Origin: Balneola sp. | GTDB taxonomy: Bacteria > Bacteroidota > Rhodothermia > Balneolales > Balneolaceae | Direction of reading: 5' to 3' | Assembly: GCA_002696035.1 (NCBI GenBank) | Contig: NZQV01000019.1 | Span: 1-64,000, forward strand | DNA: 64,000 nt | Shown here: positions 10,601 through 17,327 of the stretch, one piece after another | How the letters are laid out: every line of letters starts with the position of its first letter | Numbering within the stretch: the stretch's first letter is position 1 | Position numbers and translations under genes: made by a program | The notes under the pieces: generated by a model | What the model was told of the DNA's origin: nothing | Databases searched by the model: none | The model's input: only the letters and a program-made list of their open reading frames with translations

Positions 10601-10674
10601 TGTCGCCAAAAGAAGCTGCTGAGGAGCTTATAAAAGTGATCAAACAAAGGATGGAGAAGGATGGAATTAAATGA
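4669..10674 (+). CDS. Giant helical-repeat (TPR) protein with possible PIN-like elements
   Basis: This is a 2001-residue cytoplasmic protein with no signal peptide or membrane helix. The N-terminal 180 residues are a helical adaptor-like segment. About residues 190-780 are helical repeats with TPR character, with alanine/tyrosine pairs and regular 34-36 residue spacing. A hydrophobic strand with an acidic residue, GILLDLTALLSL (near nt 7375), and a later TDDR (near nt 8245) are spaced like the first and third acidic motifs of a PIN-type nuclease, but this is only a resemblance. The remainder is helical. Low GC and neighbouring defence genes suggest a phage-defence effector or sensor. The downstream gene overlaps its end by 14 bases. 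I do not recognise the exact family. Confidence 0.6.
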   Translation: MPIIEAATTLTGVLIDKGVNKLLEANEGKIILWRAVNKASKKYKGYAPGGRGAIKDYLWNWTNSKQFTELIQALEKGHKVDEVVSKALKSFKKQSVSELNNKAETVLEYLFLEISNGLLKSSYGPVLMWNKFQMKLDSQTKELQKGQDEIKDKIDQRADTLEDLLRTKGALSVSQQEAVNEYLTISQEWSSIKDLIDSGKFKSANEQIEKRLGKLSEIYLNQPDSREVFKRHHVELLLKLASSYSNLGAFQKSEKYYSEAKKMGIETPYLKRIESKLLINLNKISEFELLLEENELDEREIAEAELLLLKDKWEELLKELPETNDNFRVIYLRLLGKIFGLEDQEFEENALEIRNEIRRAFKHTGKQPIHKIQVADVSIKFLRRICFGMFSIEEINKTELVNEIREYIDTAIRNCKEVDYQRGLIIILNSALKFYSMLEEEEAMRVTEIEIQNYSETEEINYEFDLKRNNVSKAIELHNEAINLSNNSEDEEPVEHLLQTAFQLSNKDEKIITGQSLINFYLGRNEIDKAEKILSRFSGIPEHAFSLIELSIIERKESEEKVLEHLTILLEQFPLSIQFRRYYVETLIQRINKNRNEGITSTNNDLIKEVENNVEVLNNLLPTDSNHIFHARALIADQDYNSAIKALKGISTETKVNISALRLRAYCLIELNRFNEVPSLFEELAKLTNDPRYAHEGAKFYLSNGQIDEAYELLSGWVEKYPDDPALIAIYGVSIISKDEVTPEEGYRALTLLKRANQLHPGFPNIYKAIAKAANIAGVKSDYIEYSSKGWSGVPSISINQKEDFNQLDQKMEDGLVRIDLQGQEGIQAFIEWNKEFTSSLNTFHRYDLMTYIDTFSRNGQAWSQWIGWTTVASENFYKNSFVLSVRCPWPFTKKIEEQKKGILLDLTALLSLCVLSETDRIIRKLSSQGFELYLRVNELKSLRRVVNKPEEVLFDVVKYPYDELYNLLKENELITDYSVEQWDKFSELVPDDIELNFGNHAVDYGLSLSLESSSFILDKIDGMEGENRRVLEKLTSSKVLLKSLVHRGLVGENEANLASKRNERFKGWRDVNPIVLPDEIVFSAFSIQHWYEAGLLNSWINSDDHWPKINFGPFGVTHLKREALRTKNEKKVQTLSSKQLSEIEALIEEGILNTIPDVQSEIEDSFFFRSSNVHAIKILELAKFKDLDLWTDDRVFGYLLWPFNHPIPINEIRDEFSQLQKKYSTVNILTTEDLLGEIYIKEDDSEFAEKMGHQLVELGYRPLHFKLAVRYLLNNYSYDPDLPKYGAFIKTLEGFLIDENYDHEPKADPKPQQRLFLGRIVPGIIATILLCESKRSFEERKSFANDILSLLIKYIDEHLGDMRDKIGSFWVSLLHEIVDFQSFNKIDLAKGDEFQNRLNQSLLWFTQSLIQYEDSENIKKTVLVIEDFLIKHVTQMREILHQKDIIDRFGLTEGELREKSKLIITSRIQALIQPLICNQLLESFNPLLRRSLGHISSYPHEFKISHTYFFDFEENTIEDEIPEDDLEQNALQILGEILQGNTKLGEYLTSDLRINYRWKRLKPEQIREHPEDFYWTTVDISMIRLILRDELHEMPEVIEGIIRQLQLIDPLLGAKIQQHEENLLSDDERIRKVAREEIAFSVIKSVLFEFQRDVQHFILRLQEMETSDLDGFIAPKSGWFLKEMHPSVVEVEGKEYPRNVLIDAELLVASAETLYHQCFTSVDISKKDIAEDGSEIQLGSIYVSSLREEISPFIMAHRLLELLIYSEADSNKIEFEGNKIEVNEFIKTFLTQVLDSKINGSDFKIIYRDQDLRVIHSCLLRLSLFVSGAPKHISNWNTELDDNEQVMGRLLNNVLIFSQRLIPVLKGKYGDNIKGLKNDLMEVVNSLDIAYKEPKTFPDRFNPLLFGPHLLDHEATSVMYSLAVFISKNENPESIIDLDWLKKLVEPWTESINPDAEKIYQKQKEESSDIISIKMPLSPKEAAEELIKVIKQRMEKDGIK

Positions 10675-11588
10675 AATGAGGGTTCCAGTTGCAATCAGCC
10701 CTGATCCAATACTAAGCGAAATTAAAAAATGGTACCCAAATTATTTTAGATCTGACAATTTCTCAGATGAACTGGTCTTAATTTGTGATTTTAGAGAACC
10801 GGAAAAACCTAATAAGTTGATGGGGCTTTCATTTATAATTACTGATCTGCACTCTTTAGAACCCTTTAGGCAACTTAGAGTGCAAGTGAAAGAAGAGTAT
10901 GGCTTAGGTAATCAAGAGATTAAATATTCAAAGTTCAGAGCTAAGAAGAATAGGCCTGATTATGTTAATTCATTTATTAATGGAGCAGATGAAATTAAGG
11001 GGCTAATGGTCGGTCAATTTTATAATAGCGCCTTCTTTAGATGAGTTAATTCCAAATTACTATTCGAATTTCATTGAAAGATTTCCTTTATATGAGACTA
11101 TTCACAATAAGGTATTTAGGAAGTTAAATTTTGTAGCTCATTTGATCTCAGTGTTAATTCTTCCAATACTAACGAGTAATAAAAAAGTGCATTTTATTTC
11201 TGACCAAGATGACATTTTCATTAATCCTGAGATTCGAGATCTATCCCTATCATATATCTTTCAGACAATAGAGGCATATACCTTGAAAGAAAGTTTCCAA
11301 CTTGCATTTTTTGATCCAGAGCAAGATTCTGAAGATAGATACCTGAGAGATTTATCATCTATACCCGATTTGGCAATAGGAAGTTTAACTGATTTGTTTA
11401 ATAGTTTTGATGGAGATTACGAAAACTTACGAAAAGGGGGGCAATTGTTCCCTAATAATGTTAAAAAAAAGGCTCATAGTTATTCGGAGTGGTTATTTGT
11501 AAAACATAAGCCATTAAAGCGTACATCCTTTTTCATTGAATTACATGAACAAAATGAAATTAGATATTATCCTTTAACTTCTTTATAA
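10661..11588 (+). pseudogene. DUF3800-like protein, frameshifted
   Basis: The first reading frame (10661-11044) starts inside the end of the preceding gene and stops at 11044. A second frame is open from 11007 to 11588 and continues sensibly from residues reading IAPSLDEL, with no good start of its own. A one-base shift between about 11015 and 11040 would join them into one protein of roughly 308 residues. Its layout, an early CDF, a central HFISDQDD and a late SIPDLAIGSL, resembles DUF3800 proteins, which have an RNase H-like fold and often sit in defence islands. The break is a real mutation, programmed frameshifting or a sequencing error; I cannot tell which. Confidence 0.6.
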
Positions 11589-11676
11589 AATTTTGATCAG
11601 ATCAAGTATTTAAAATAAAGGCAAAGGAGCAAAGAGCTTTCCTTAAATAATATATTATATCTAAATAGGTGCAGAT

Positions 11677-12507
11677 TTGAAATCAGTAGAAGATAAATTA
11701 GCAGGTATCCAATATTTAGGGCTTTCAGGAGTCACTCATATGTGTAAGGATGCAATTATCAGATTGTTTCAAAGTAACAAGATGATAGAGAGGGCAAGAT
11801 TATTAACATCATCAGATACACATTGCTTTATGCTAATGCTTGATCGTGGAGAGAAAATTGCTGTTAAGTCTGGTTTTTCCTCTGGATATAGTGGAGCAGG
11901 TCCATCAGCGCTTTCTTATGTTATTACTTTGTTTGAAGCTTTTGATGTAGAAGTCGATGAGTTATATGTAGAAAAAGAAGTTATTCAAAGGATTGATAAA
12001 TCATGTTTAACAGTAGAAGATGTGGAATTGATAATCGGTTCAAAGCCTAAACATCCAAATAGGGTATTTGACTACGTTTTTGAAGAAGATTATAAATTAA
12101 AAGAATCAGGTAAATTATGGATGAACTTTAAACCTGTTATTCCTTTTTCGATCATAGACCAAAGACTTTCAGATTTAGCTATTTCTTTTTGGGAGTCTCC
12201 TGATGAAAAGATTATGAAAGGATATCGGAGGTTTGAGGACATTATTCGAAAACGAACCGATTTAAACAGTCATGGTTCAAAACTATTTTCTGAGGCATTT
12301 CGTGGTGAAGACTCAAAGCTTACATGGGATGGTCTGGACCCGGGAGAATTACAGGGTAGGGTTAATTTAATGACTGGATCTTTTATGGCATATCGTAATC
12401 CTAGAGCACATCAAGAGAATACACATACTCTTGAAGATTGCCTACATGAGTTTTTGCTACTCAATCATTTATTTAAGCTTGAAAGTGAGTCGATTGATGT
12501 GAGCTAA
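11677..12507 (+). CDS. HEPN-family protein of the TIGR02391 (Ymh) type
   Basis: This 276-residue protein starts at TTG. The C-terminal third (about 200-270) has the Ymh-family pattern: a leucine/phenylalanine-rich helix, then a glycine-containing segment and the motif RNPRAH, where R240 and H245 form an R-x4-H HEPN signature. Members of this family occur in defence islands and are thought to be RNA-cutting or RNA-binding effectors. The N-terminal part is alpha/beta and not recognised. The gene is AT-rich, and its stop overlaps the stop of the converging gene by 4 bases, where base composition changes abruptly. Confidence 0.6.
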   Translation: MKSVEDKLAGIQYLGLSGVTHMCKDAIIRLFQSNKMIERARLLTSSDTHCFMLMLDRGEKIAVKSGFSSGYSGAGPSALSYVITLFEAFDVEVDELYVEKEVIQRIDKSCLTVEDVELIIGSKPKHPNRVFDYVFEEDYKLKESGKLWMNFKPVIPFSIIDQRLSDLAISFWESPDEKIMKGYRRFEDIIRKRTDLNSHGSKLFSEAFRGEDSKLTWDGLDPGELQGRVNLMTGSFMAYRNPRAHQENTHTLEDCLHEFLLLNHLFKLESESIDVS

Positions 12508-13475
12508 AACACCCCATCCAACGATTTAGCCTTCATAATCCTCTCCCGCGAAGCATACCGTGGACTTTGAGGGGCTTTACCCGGACTATTCCCAAGCGGC
12601 ACTTTTTTAATTTTATCAGCCGGTTCGCTAAAGTTGAGGATGTACTTATTGGTATCCTGCCACTGTTCAATAGACTTCACTTCCGCAATGTGGGTAATAG
12701 CCGAAACCGGGGCCACCTGATAAGCTGCCACATATTTGATCTTGGGAATCATGGAAGAATTAAGTCGAATGGCGTGCCAGCAATTCTCCCCAATAAAGGT
12801 CTCTTCAAAGCCATCTTTCCGGGCCGGAACTACAATGGTATCAATTTCAGAGATGTCCACTTTCTCCGTATCCTCAGAAACTTCATTCAGAAAGGGTTCA
12901 AATTCATATAAAATATGACCCGCATCATTTTTGAATTTCTTTAACGTCACTACCTCCACCGGAAACTTAAAACGCTTTATGAGTACCGTTTCCAGTTCAT
13001 CCCCAACCTCATCAATAATCAGCAGCGCATTAAAAGCATCCGGCTTGTGAATGATGGATTCAAGTAAAAAATCAACATTCTCTTTTCCGGTCTTCTTCGC
13101 AAAAGCCTCACATGTAGCCCAATCTTCATCTCGCTTACGCAACATCTCTTTTATCACATTCTTAACCTTCACCTTGGAAGACTCAAAAGACAACGAAAAC
13201 TCCAGGATCTGCACGGCAATATGCTTCAGGTGCTGGTGACTGGCTAAATCATTTTCCACCACAAAGATCTTTGGGTCTTGGCTATTTGTGAGATCAATCA
13301 GGTATCCATCCGGCAGGTTATTGGTCGCACCCTTTTTACCAATCTTCTTTTTGCCGTCCAGGTAAATACGATTCGGCCCAAATAAAGCCTCTTTCACTTC
13401 ATTAACTGCATCCTCTAATTCAGATTCGAGATCGTAGGGGACGAGGGTATATTTTTCGTTTTTGTTCCAGAGCAT
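12504..13475 (-). CDS. Nuclease-like protein, possible PD-(D/E)XK fold
   Basis: This 323-residue soluble protein starts at ATG 13475. Residues about 50-90 contain PDGYLIDL, then FVVENDL and a helix with HLKHIAVQILEF. This D...ExD order, followed by a helix with Q, is reminiscent of PD-(D/E)XK nucleases, but I could not confirm the family. The last third carries a DNA-binding-like basic stretch. It is richer in G+C than the block to its left and has the same composition as the methylase body at the window start, so the two may be the older neighbours separated by the AT-rich insert. Function remains hypothetical. Confidence 0.5.
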   Translation of the reverse strand: MLWNKNEKYTLVPYDLESELEDAVNEVKEALFGPNRIYLDGKKKIGKKGATNNLPDGYLIDLTNSQDPKIFVVENDLASHQHLKHIAVQILEFSLSFESSKVKVKNVIKEMLRKRDEDWATCEAFAKKTGKENVDFLLESIIHKPDAFNALLIIDEVGDELETVLIKRFKFPVEVVTLKKFKNDAGHILYEFEPFLNEVSEDTEKVDISEIDTIVVPARKDGFEETFIGENCWHAIRLNSSMIPKIKYVAAYQVAPVSAITHIAEVKSIEQWQDTNKYILNFSEPADKIKKVPLGNSPGKAPQSPRYASRERIMKAKSLDGVF

Positions 13476-13614
13476 TTCGAAATATTGGTTTTACTAAGTC
13501 GTGAATGATTGACTATTATACGTTTAGATAGTGCATCAATCAACATTATGTATAAAAGATATAGCTTCCAGTTTTCTCAATCAGCTATCCGATGAAAAGA
13601 CTAAGATGTGATTA

Positions 13615-14292
13615 TCACTTTTCATCTTCATCAGAAATCTCATAAACAAATTTATAACACACTTTCGCCCACCACTTAAAGTGTTCTTCTTTACCCGTTT
13701 CGTGATAATAGTTCAGCTTACTTAAAAACTTTCCTTTGTCTTGCAGGTTCTTCCAGTCAATAAACTTCCCGTAAGCGAGTAAATAGAGGTTTACGAATAG
13801 GCGGGCAATTCTCCCATTACCATCATAAAACGGATGCGTGAAAACGAATTTCTGGTAGAATCTAAGGGCATTATCTACCGGGGCCTCACTTTGAAGATTC
13901 ATTAAATGCTTGAAGGCTTCTCTCAGGTCATTTTGAATATTCTCAGGCCTGGAGCCGGTAAATCTTGGCTTTAATTCTTGGCGTTTTTGTCCACCAAAAT
14001 AAACGGAGCCGGAACCATCATGATCAGAACTTCTAAATTCTCCGTTAATTGATATTATTTCTTTGAAAATCAGTGTGTGAAACGATTTACAAAATCCAAT
14101 ATATCCATCAATTGAAGGCACTCCTTCTTTCTTTATCAATTGATTTACGAAGTAAGGGATCAGCTGGTTATCTAAGGCATCAAAACGAGTACGGGCTAAT
14201 CTGTTCGCTTCTTCAACATCATCAATTGAGTACTCAGCGGGAAAGAGTTCGATTAGCTCCCGTAGCTGCTCTAATTCAGCACTATCACTCAA
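13615..14292 (-). CDS. fic: Fic/Doc-family toxin
   Basis: This 225-residue protein carries the canonical Fic active site HPFYDGNGRIAR, with catalytic H153 and R161/R164. Fic enzymes transfer AMP or another nucleotide moiety onto hydroxyl groups of target proteins. The full motif implies activity. I do not see the usual autoinhibitory (S/T)xxxE(G/N) helix, which fits inhibition by a separate antitoxin. The start codon lies 2 bases after the stop of the Panacea gene, so the two are translated together as a toxin-antitoxin operon. The substrate cannot be told from sequence. Confidence 0.88.
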   Translation of the reverse strand: MSDSAELEQLRELIELFPAEYSIDDVEEANRLARTRFDALDNQLIPYFVNQLIKKEGVPSIDGYIGFCKSFHTLIFKEIISINGEFRSSDHDGSGSVYFGGQKRQELKPRFTGSRPENIQNDLREAFKHLMNLQSEAPVDNALRFYQKFVFTHPFYDGNGRIARLFVNLYLLAYGKFIDWKNLQDKGKFLSKLNYYHETGKEEHFKWWAKVCYKFVYEISDEDEK

Positions 14293-14294
14293 TG

Positions 14295-14903
14295 TTAATA
14301 GATTTGATTTACAAGGAATTTATAGTCTTCAGAAGCTTTTGAGAATAGATTTTTGTATTCCTCAATAGAATCAAACATTACTTCGGCAGCTTTATCGGTT
14401 TTATCCATATCGAAAACAAATGCATAATGCGAAATTGTATTGGGGGGATAGTAACCGTGAGTCTTGTTTAAAGGAAAGTTCTTTGCAAAGGACTCATGCG
14501 TGTAATAATCCAGAATATCTTGGTCGGTAATTCTTCCGCTTACTTCTTTCTTATTAATCCAGGGATCTTCCGCATGTGTCGCTTTAGATAACGTGATGGC
14601 GTTGTAAAATCCATAGCTGTCTAATACAAAGTCCACCACTTCCTTCTCATCATCAGTGAAGGGTAAGTAGCTTGGAGTATCTTCAATGGGATTGTTTTTG
14701 TACCCTTTATACTGATGGTAGATGGAAGGATTTACCGGACCATGTTTCCAGGCAAAAAAGGCATCGGAAGATTTGATCATCTTCTTATCAGCAACTAGTG
14801 TCCATACTTTTACATAGTAGAGAAGCTTTTGGAGCTTCATCGGGGTTATTTCTCCCGGATACTTATTAAGGATGTAAGATGCTATGTTATGTAAAGAATG
14901 CAT
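14295..14903 (-). CDS. Panacea-domain (SocA/DUF4065-like) antitoxin
   Basis: This 202-residue protein has the Panacea layout: an N-terminal helical part with the motif MKLQKLLYYV, then FFAWKHGPVNPSIY, a signature of this family. Panacea domains are antitoxins known to neutralise many unrelated toxins, and SocA is a proteolytic adaptor from the same family. As first gene of a two-gene operon with Fic it most likely neutralises Fic and may control the promoter at 14904-15008. The last 50 residues, beyond the usual domain, may give toxin specificity. Confidence 0.85.
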   Translation of the reverse strand: MHSLHNIASYILNKYPGEITPMKLQKLLYYVKVWTLVADKKMIKSSDAFFAWKHGPVNPSIYHQYKGYKNNPIEDTPSYLPFTDDEKEVVDFVLDSYGFYNAITLSKATHAEDPWINKKEVSGRITDQDILDYYTHESFAKNFPLNKTHGYYPPNTISHYAFVFDMDKTDKAAEVMFDSIEEYKNLFSKASEDYKFLVNQIY

Positions 14904-15008
14904 GATTCTGGTTTTGAGAACCCTTAATATAACAAAAGTTGTAGTTCCTAATTACCTAAACGTATTAAAAAAGTTCTTCATTTCCATATTGGGTAATTTG
15001 AAACTCTT

Positions 15009-15275
15009 TTACTTTTGCTCTGAATGTTGAGCAGATCCGGAAATTAAAGCAATCAACCCATAAACATATCCGATAGCCTCAACGATTGCTAAAATGATAA
15101 TCACCGTTTCATCCAGCTCAGCGGCATTTAATCGTCCAGTTGTAATCATTCCCGAAATGCCCAGACTGGTAAGCCCACTTTGAGCAATTTCCTTTCCTTC
15201 CTGTGGCGTTTCTTTTCTGAATAATGTAATAAGTGTTGGTACGGCTTTGAATGCGTTTTTTAGTAGTTTTTTCAT
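15009..15275 (-). CDS. Small membrane protein, holin-like
   Basis: I chose the ATG at 15275 (88 residues, MKKLLKNAF...) over a TTG three codons upstream. The N-terminus is basic. A hydrophobic region is visible at about residues 57-80 (VIIILAIVEAIGYVYGLIAL), with a weaker one before it. It is the last gene of the leftward virus-like operon, next to another small membrane protein and a peptidoglycan-cutting enzyme, which is the usual place for a holin. No family was recognised. The left border of the element is probably the 100 bases beyond it. Confidence 0.5.
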   Translation of the reverse strand: MKKLLKNAFKAVPTLITLFRKETPQEGKEIAQSGLTSLGISGMITTGRLNAAELDETVIIILAIVEAIGYVYGLIALISGSAQHSEQK

Positions 15276-15306
15276 GACGATCAAATTTTAAAAGGGTTTA
15301 TAAGGT

Positions 15307-15594
15307 TTAGTAATCCCCTCGTTCAAGGGATTGAATGCGTTGTTGATGGTTGTCTAATTCCTGGTTGGTTTGGATCTGAAAAGTCTCGATAGACTCTTTT
15401 ATGAGTTCCAGGTCCACACCCTGAATCTTTTGCTCGGCCCGAATATTAATCATCAGCTCGTACCACCGTTTGATTTCAGCGGTCTGGTTGTTGATCGAGT
15501 CGTAAATGCCGGTCAGAAACAGGCAAATAATGGTCGTAATGATCAGCTCTTTATACTTGCTGAGGTAGGTCTCGGTGCTGCTTACTTTGCTCAT
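15307..15594 (-). CDS. Membrane-anchored coiled-coil protein, lysis-cassette type
   Basis: This 95-residue protein has one transmembrane helix (about residues 17-32, IITTIICLFLTGIY) followed by a helical, glutamine-rich tail that could form a coiled coil. Such topology is common in holin/spanin-type proteins and in small phage membrane proteins. Its start lies inside the end of the peptidase gene (44-base overlap), which supports co-translation with a lysis enzyme. No sequence family was recognised. Confidence 0.5.
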   Translation of the reverse strand: MSKVSSTETYLSKYKELIITTIICLFLTGIYDSINNQTAEIKRWYELMINIRAEQKIQGVDLELIKESIETFQIQTNQELDNHQQRIQSLERGDY

Positions 15595-16126
15595 AGCGCT
15601 GGGAGTATTTCCGAATAGCTTCCGGGAGGGTTATGGTTTGTTTGTTCGTTTTGCAGTAGAAAGCTCCAGTGCTGGTGGACTGGTAGTAGTACAGTCCATC
15701 AATCCGAAGCCATCGAAGTGGACGTTCGCCAATTCGCTGCCCGCTCCACACGTCAATGTGCAGACCGATAGCTGGAACTTTTTCTCCTGTGAGCTTATGG
15801 GTAAACTGCCAGTCAAAGTACAGACCCACTCCCTGAAAAGGCCATGTTGTTGCCAAAAGCCAATGCCTCAGTGGGGAAGCCTGATTGGTAAGCCACTGAT
15901 CAAACAGCAGGCAGTCGATAGCCAGTCCTTTGCCATGTGATTTGGGGTCGTTATCCCTCCATGCTGAAGTGACGAGCGTTTTGGTGTTCGTCCAGTTTCT
16001 CCAGGCCAAAAACGACCGAAGGAAATTGACGTCCATCTGGTCAATGCCGCCCTGAAGCTCAAAATCGGTTACGGAAAAATTGCCCCCATAGCTTTCTATA
16101 AGGGCAATGTAGTCGGTACGTTTCAT
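15551..16126 (-). CDS. M15-like peptidoglycan peptidase (endolysin candidate)
   Basis: This 191-residue protein has the zinc site typical of the hedgehog/DD-peptidase fold: SHGKGLAID gives H64 and D71, and GLHIDVW gives H123, preceded by SAWR at 54-57. M15A-type phage enzymes cut peptide cross-links of peptidoglycan. There is no signal peptide, so it would need a holin or release from the virion. It is followed by two small membrane proteins in overlapping order, consistent with a lysis cassette. A peptidoglycan-remodelling role during entry is also possible. Confidence 0.75.
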   Translation of the reverse strand: MKRTDYIALIESYGGNFSVTDFELQGGIDQMDVNFLRSFLAWRNWTNTKTLVTSAWRDNDPKSHGKGLAIDCLLFDQWLTNQASPLRHWLLATTWPFQGVGLYFDWQFTHKLTGEKVPAIGLHIDVWSGQRIGERPLRWLRIDGLYYYQSTSTGAFYCKTNKQTITLPEAIRKYSQRYEQSKQHRDLPQQV

Positions 16127-16129
16127 GGG

Positions 16130-16363
16130 CTATTTTTTGAATTTAAACCACAGGAAGCCGACTCCAAGGGCAATGGCAGCCGCTTTGTACTTCATGGGCA
16201 CTTCACCGTTGATGTATTTCTTGGCGGTATCCACCAAATCCATTTTGGTGTTTTCGGCTTCGGCGTTTTTCACGTCCGCAACGGGAGAAGAGCCGATACC
16301 GGCTCCGTTGCATCCGCAGCCGCATCCAAGTCCGGCGTCAGAGGTATAGCTTGATTTACTCAT
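16130..16363 (-). CDS. Small cysteine-rich protein with C-terminal membrane anchor
   Basis: This 77-residue protein has a short CGCGC cluster (residues 14-18) near the N-terminus, a polar middle, and one transmembrane helix (about 58-73, AAAIALGVGFLWF) followed by a lysine tail. It has the same tail-anchor layout as nine other proteins in this element. The cysteines could bind a metal or form disulfides, but no family was recognised. It lies between the peptidase and a proline-rich tail-anchored protein. Confidence 0.55.
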   Translation of the reverse strand: MSKSSYTSDAGLGCGCGCNGAGIGSSPVADVKNAEAENTKMDLVDTAKKYINGEVPMKYKAAAIALGVGFLWFKFKK

Positions 16364-16379
16364 GTCTCAGTTTTTAAGG

Positions 16380-16766
16380 TTAGCGTAAAATTTTGAAGAG
16401 AATTCCGGCTCCGACAATACCCGCACCAGCCATAACCATCATTTTTTTGCTGATCGACGGTTTCTGGGTAGCCACAGGCTCACTTTTTGTCGTAGTCGGG
16501 TTTGTGGCCTCTTTGGGCTTATCGGCCAGATCACGAATGACCGGTGTTACTTTGGGTGGTTTGATTTTAGGAAGCCTCGGGAGAATCGGTCTCCTGACTC
16601 TGGAAGATGGCCCTGGAGCAATGGAGATAGTGGGCCGTATTCTGCCAATGGAAGAGACCGGCTGGATAGCGGTATTTAATTCAGTAGGTAAAGTTGGGTC
16701 GAGCATCATATTTCCCAAACCGGGAGAACTTTCCTCGCTGTAGATGTATCCGGAAGATGATTTCAT
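16380..16766 (-). CDS. Proline-rich protein with C-terminal membrane anchor
   Basis: This 128-residue protein has a disordered, proline- and arginine-rich middle (residues 40-75, repeated RP, RLP and KPP), a threonine/serine stretch, and one transmembrane helix at about 107-124 with a Leu-Arg end. It could span a distance in the virion, from internal membrane to capsid shell, as proline-rich minor proteins do in other membrane-containing viruses. That role is inference from topology and neighbourhood; no homolog was recognised. Confidence 0.55.
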   Translation of the reverse strand: MKSSSGYIYSEESSPGLGNMMLDPTLPTELNTAIQPVSSIGRIRPTISIAPGPSSRVRRPILPRLPKIKPPKVTPVIRDLADKPKEATNPTTTKSEPVATQKPSISKKMMVMAGAGIVGAGILFKILR

Positions 16767-16772
16767 AGTGGG

Positions 16773-17327
16773 TTATTGAGTGTTAAAGATTTGATAGGAA
16801 ATAAATCCTGTGATGATGAGGGGCACCAGTACCATACTTGCCGTGGACGCTTTGGAAATTCCCATGACCGATTCCACGATTTCTTTTCTCTGGAGTACAT
16901 CAGAAGCGTAATTTTGCCCGGTAGTAACCAGATTCGGATCAATGCCGGCACTAATGGTATTTCTGACTTTAGTGTATCCCGCGTTATACGCCGCCACAGC
17001 CGGAGTGAGCTTGCCGCCAAACTTGCCGATCAGATCTGCCAGAAACTTGCTGCCATAGTGGATGTTGGCGCGGTGATCGTTGTTGGCATGGGAGCTGGTG
17101 AAGCCCGAATGATACCGACGGTCAATTTGCATGATGCCAATGCCGTTGCCATTGTCGCCCGTCCAGTTGCCATCAAGGGCCAGTCCCATGTGACTTTCCC
17201 TGGAGGCGATGGCCAAAAGCAGGGAAACCGGCACGTTATGTAGCTGAGAAGCCTCATAGAAGTGCCCCATGATGCCTTTCACCCGAAGGTAGCTGAGCTG
17301 GGAGGATATGGACAGCGCGCTGCTCAC
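16773..17327 (-). CDS. Goose-type lysozyme / lytic transglycosylase with C-terminal membrane anchor
   Basis: This 184-residue protein shows the GH23 fold: ASRES with catalytic E44, then GIGIMQID (62-69) and AYNAG (113-117). It cuts the glycan strand of peptidoglycan. A single transmembrane helix at about 162-180 anchors it at the C-terminus with the enzyme facing one side, unlike free endolysins. In membrane-containing phages such anchored enzymes sit in the virion and open the cell wall for DNA entry. Its start directly abuts the stop of the large fibre-like protein gene. Confidence 0.82.
   Translation of the reverse strand: MSSALSISSQLSYLRVKGIMGHFYEASQLHNVPVSLLLAIASRESHMGLALDGNWTGDNGNGIGIMQIDRRYHSGFTSSHANNDHRANIHYGSKFLADLIGKFGGKLTPAVAAYNAGYTKVRNTISAGIDPNLVTTGQNYASDVLQRKEIVESVMGISKASTASMVLVPLIITGFISYQIFNTQ

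Noticed and set aside
12567-12918. Plus-strand frames over the nuclease-like gene
   Set aside because: They are antisense shadows of the 12504-13475 gene, with no recognisable domain.
15631-15940. Overlapping frames on both strands across the peptidase gene
   Set aside because: They are shadows of the M15-like gene without motifs or suitable starts.
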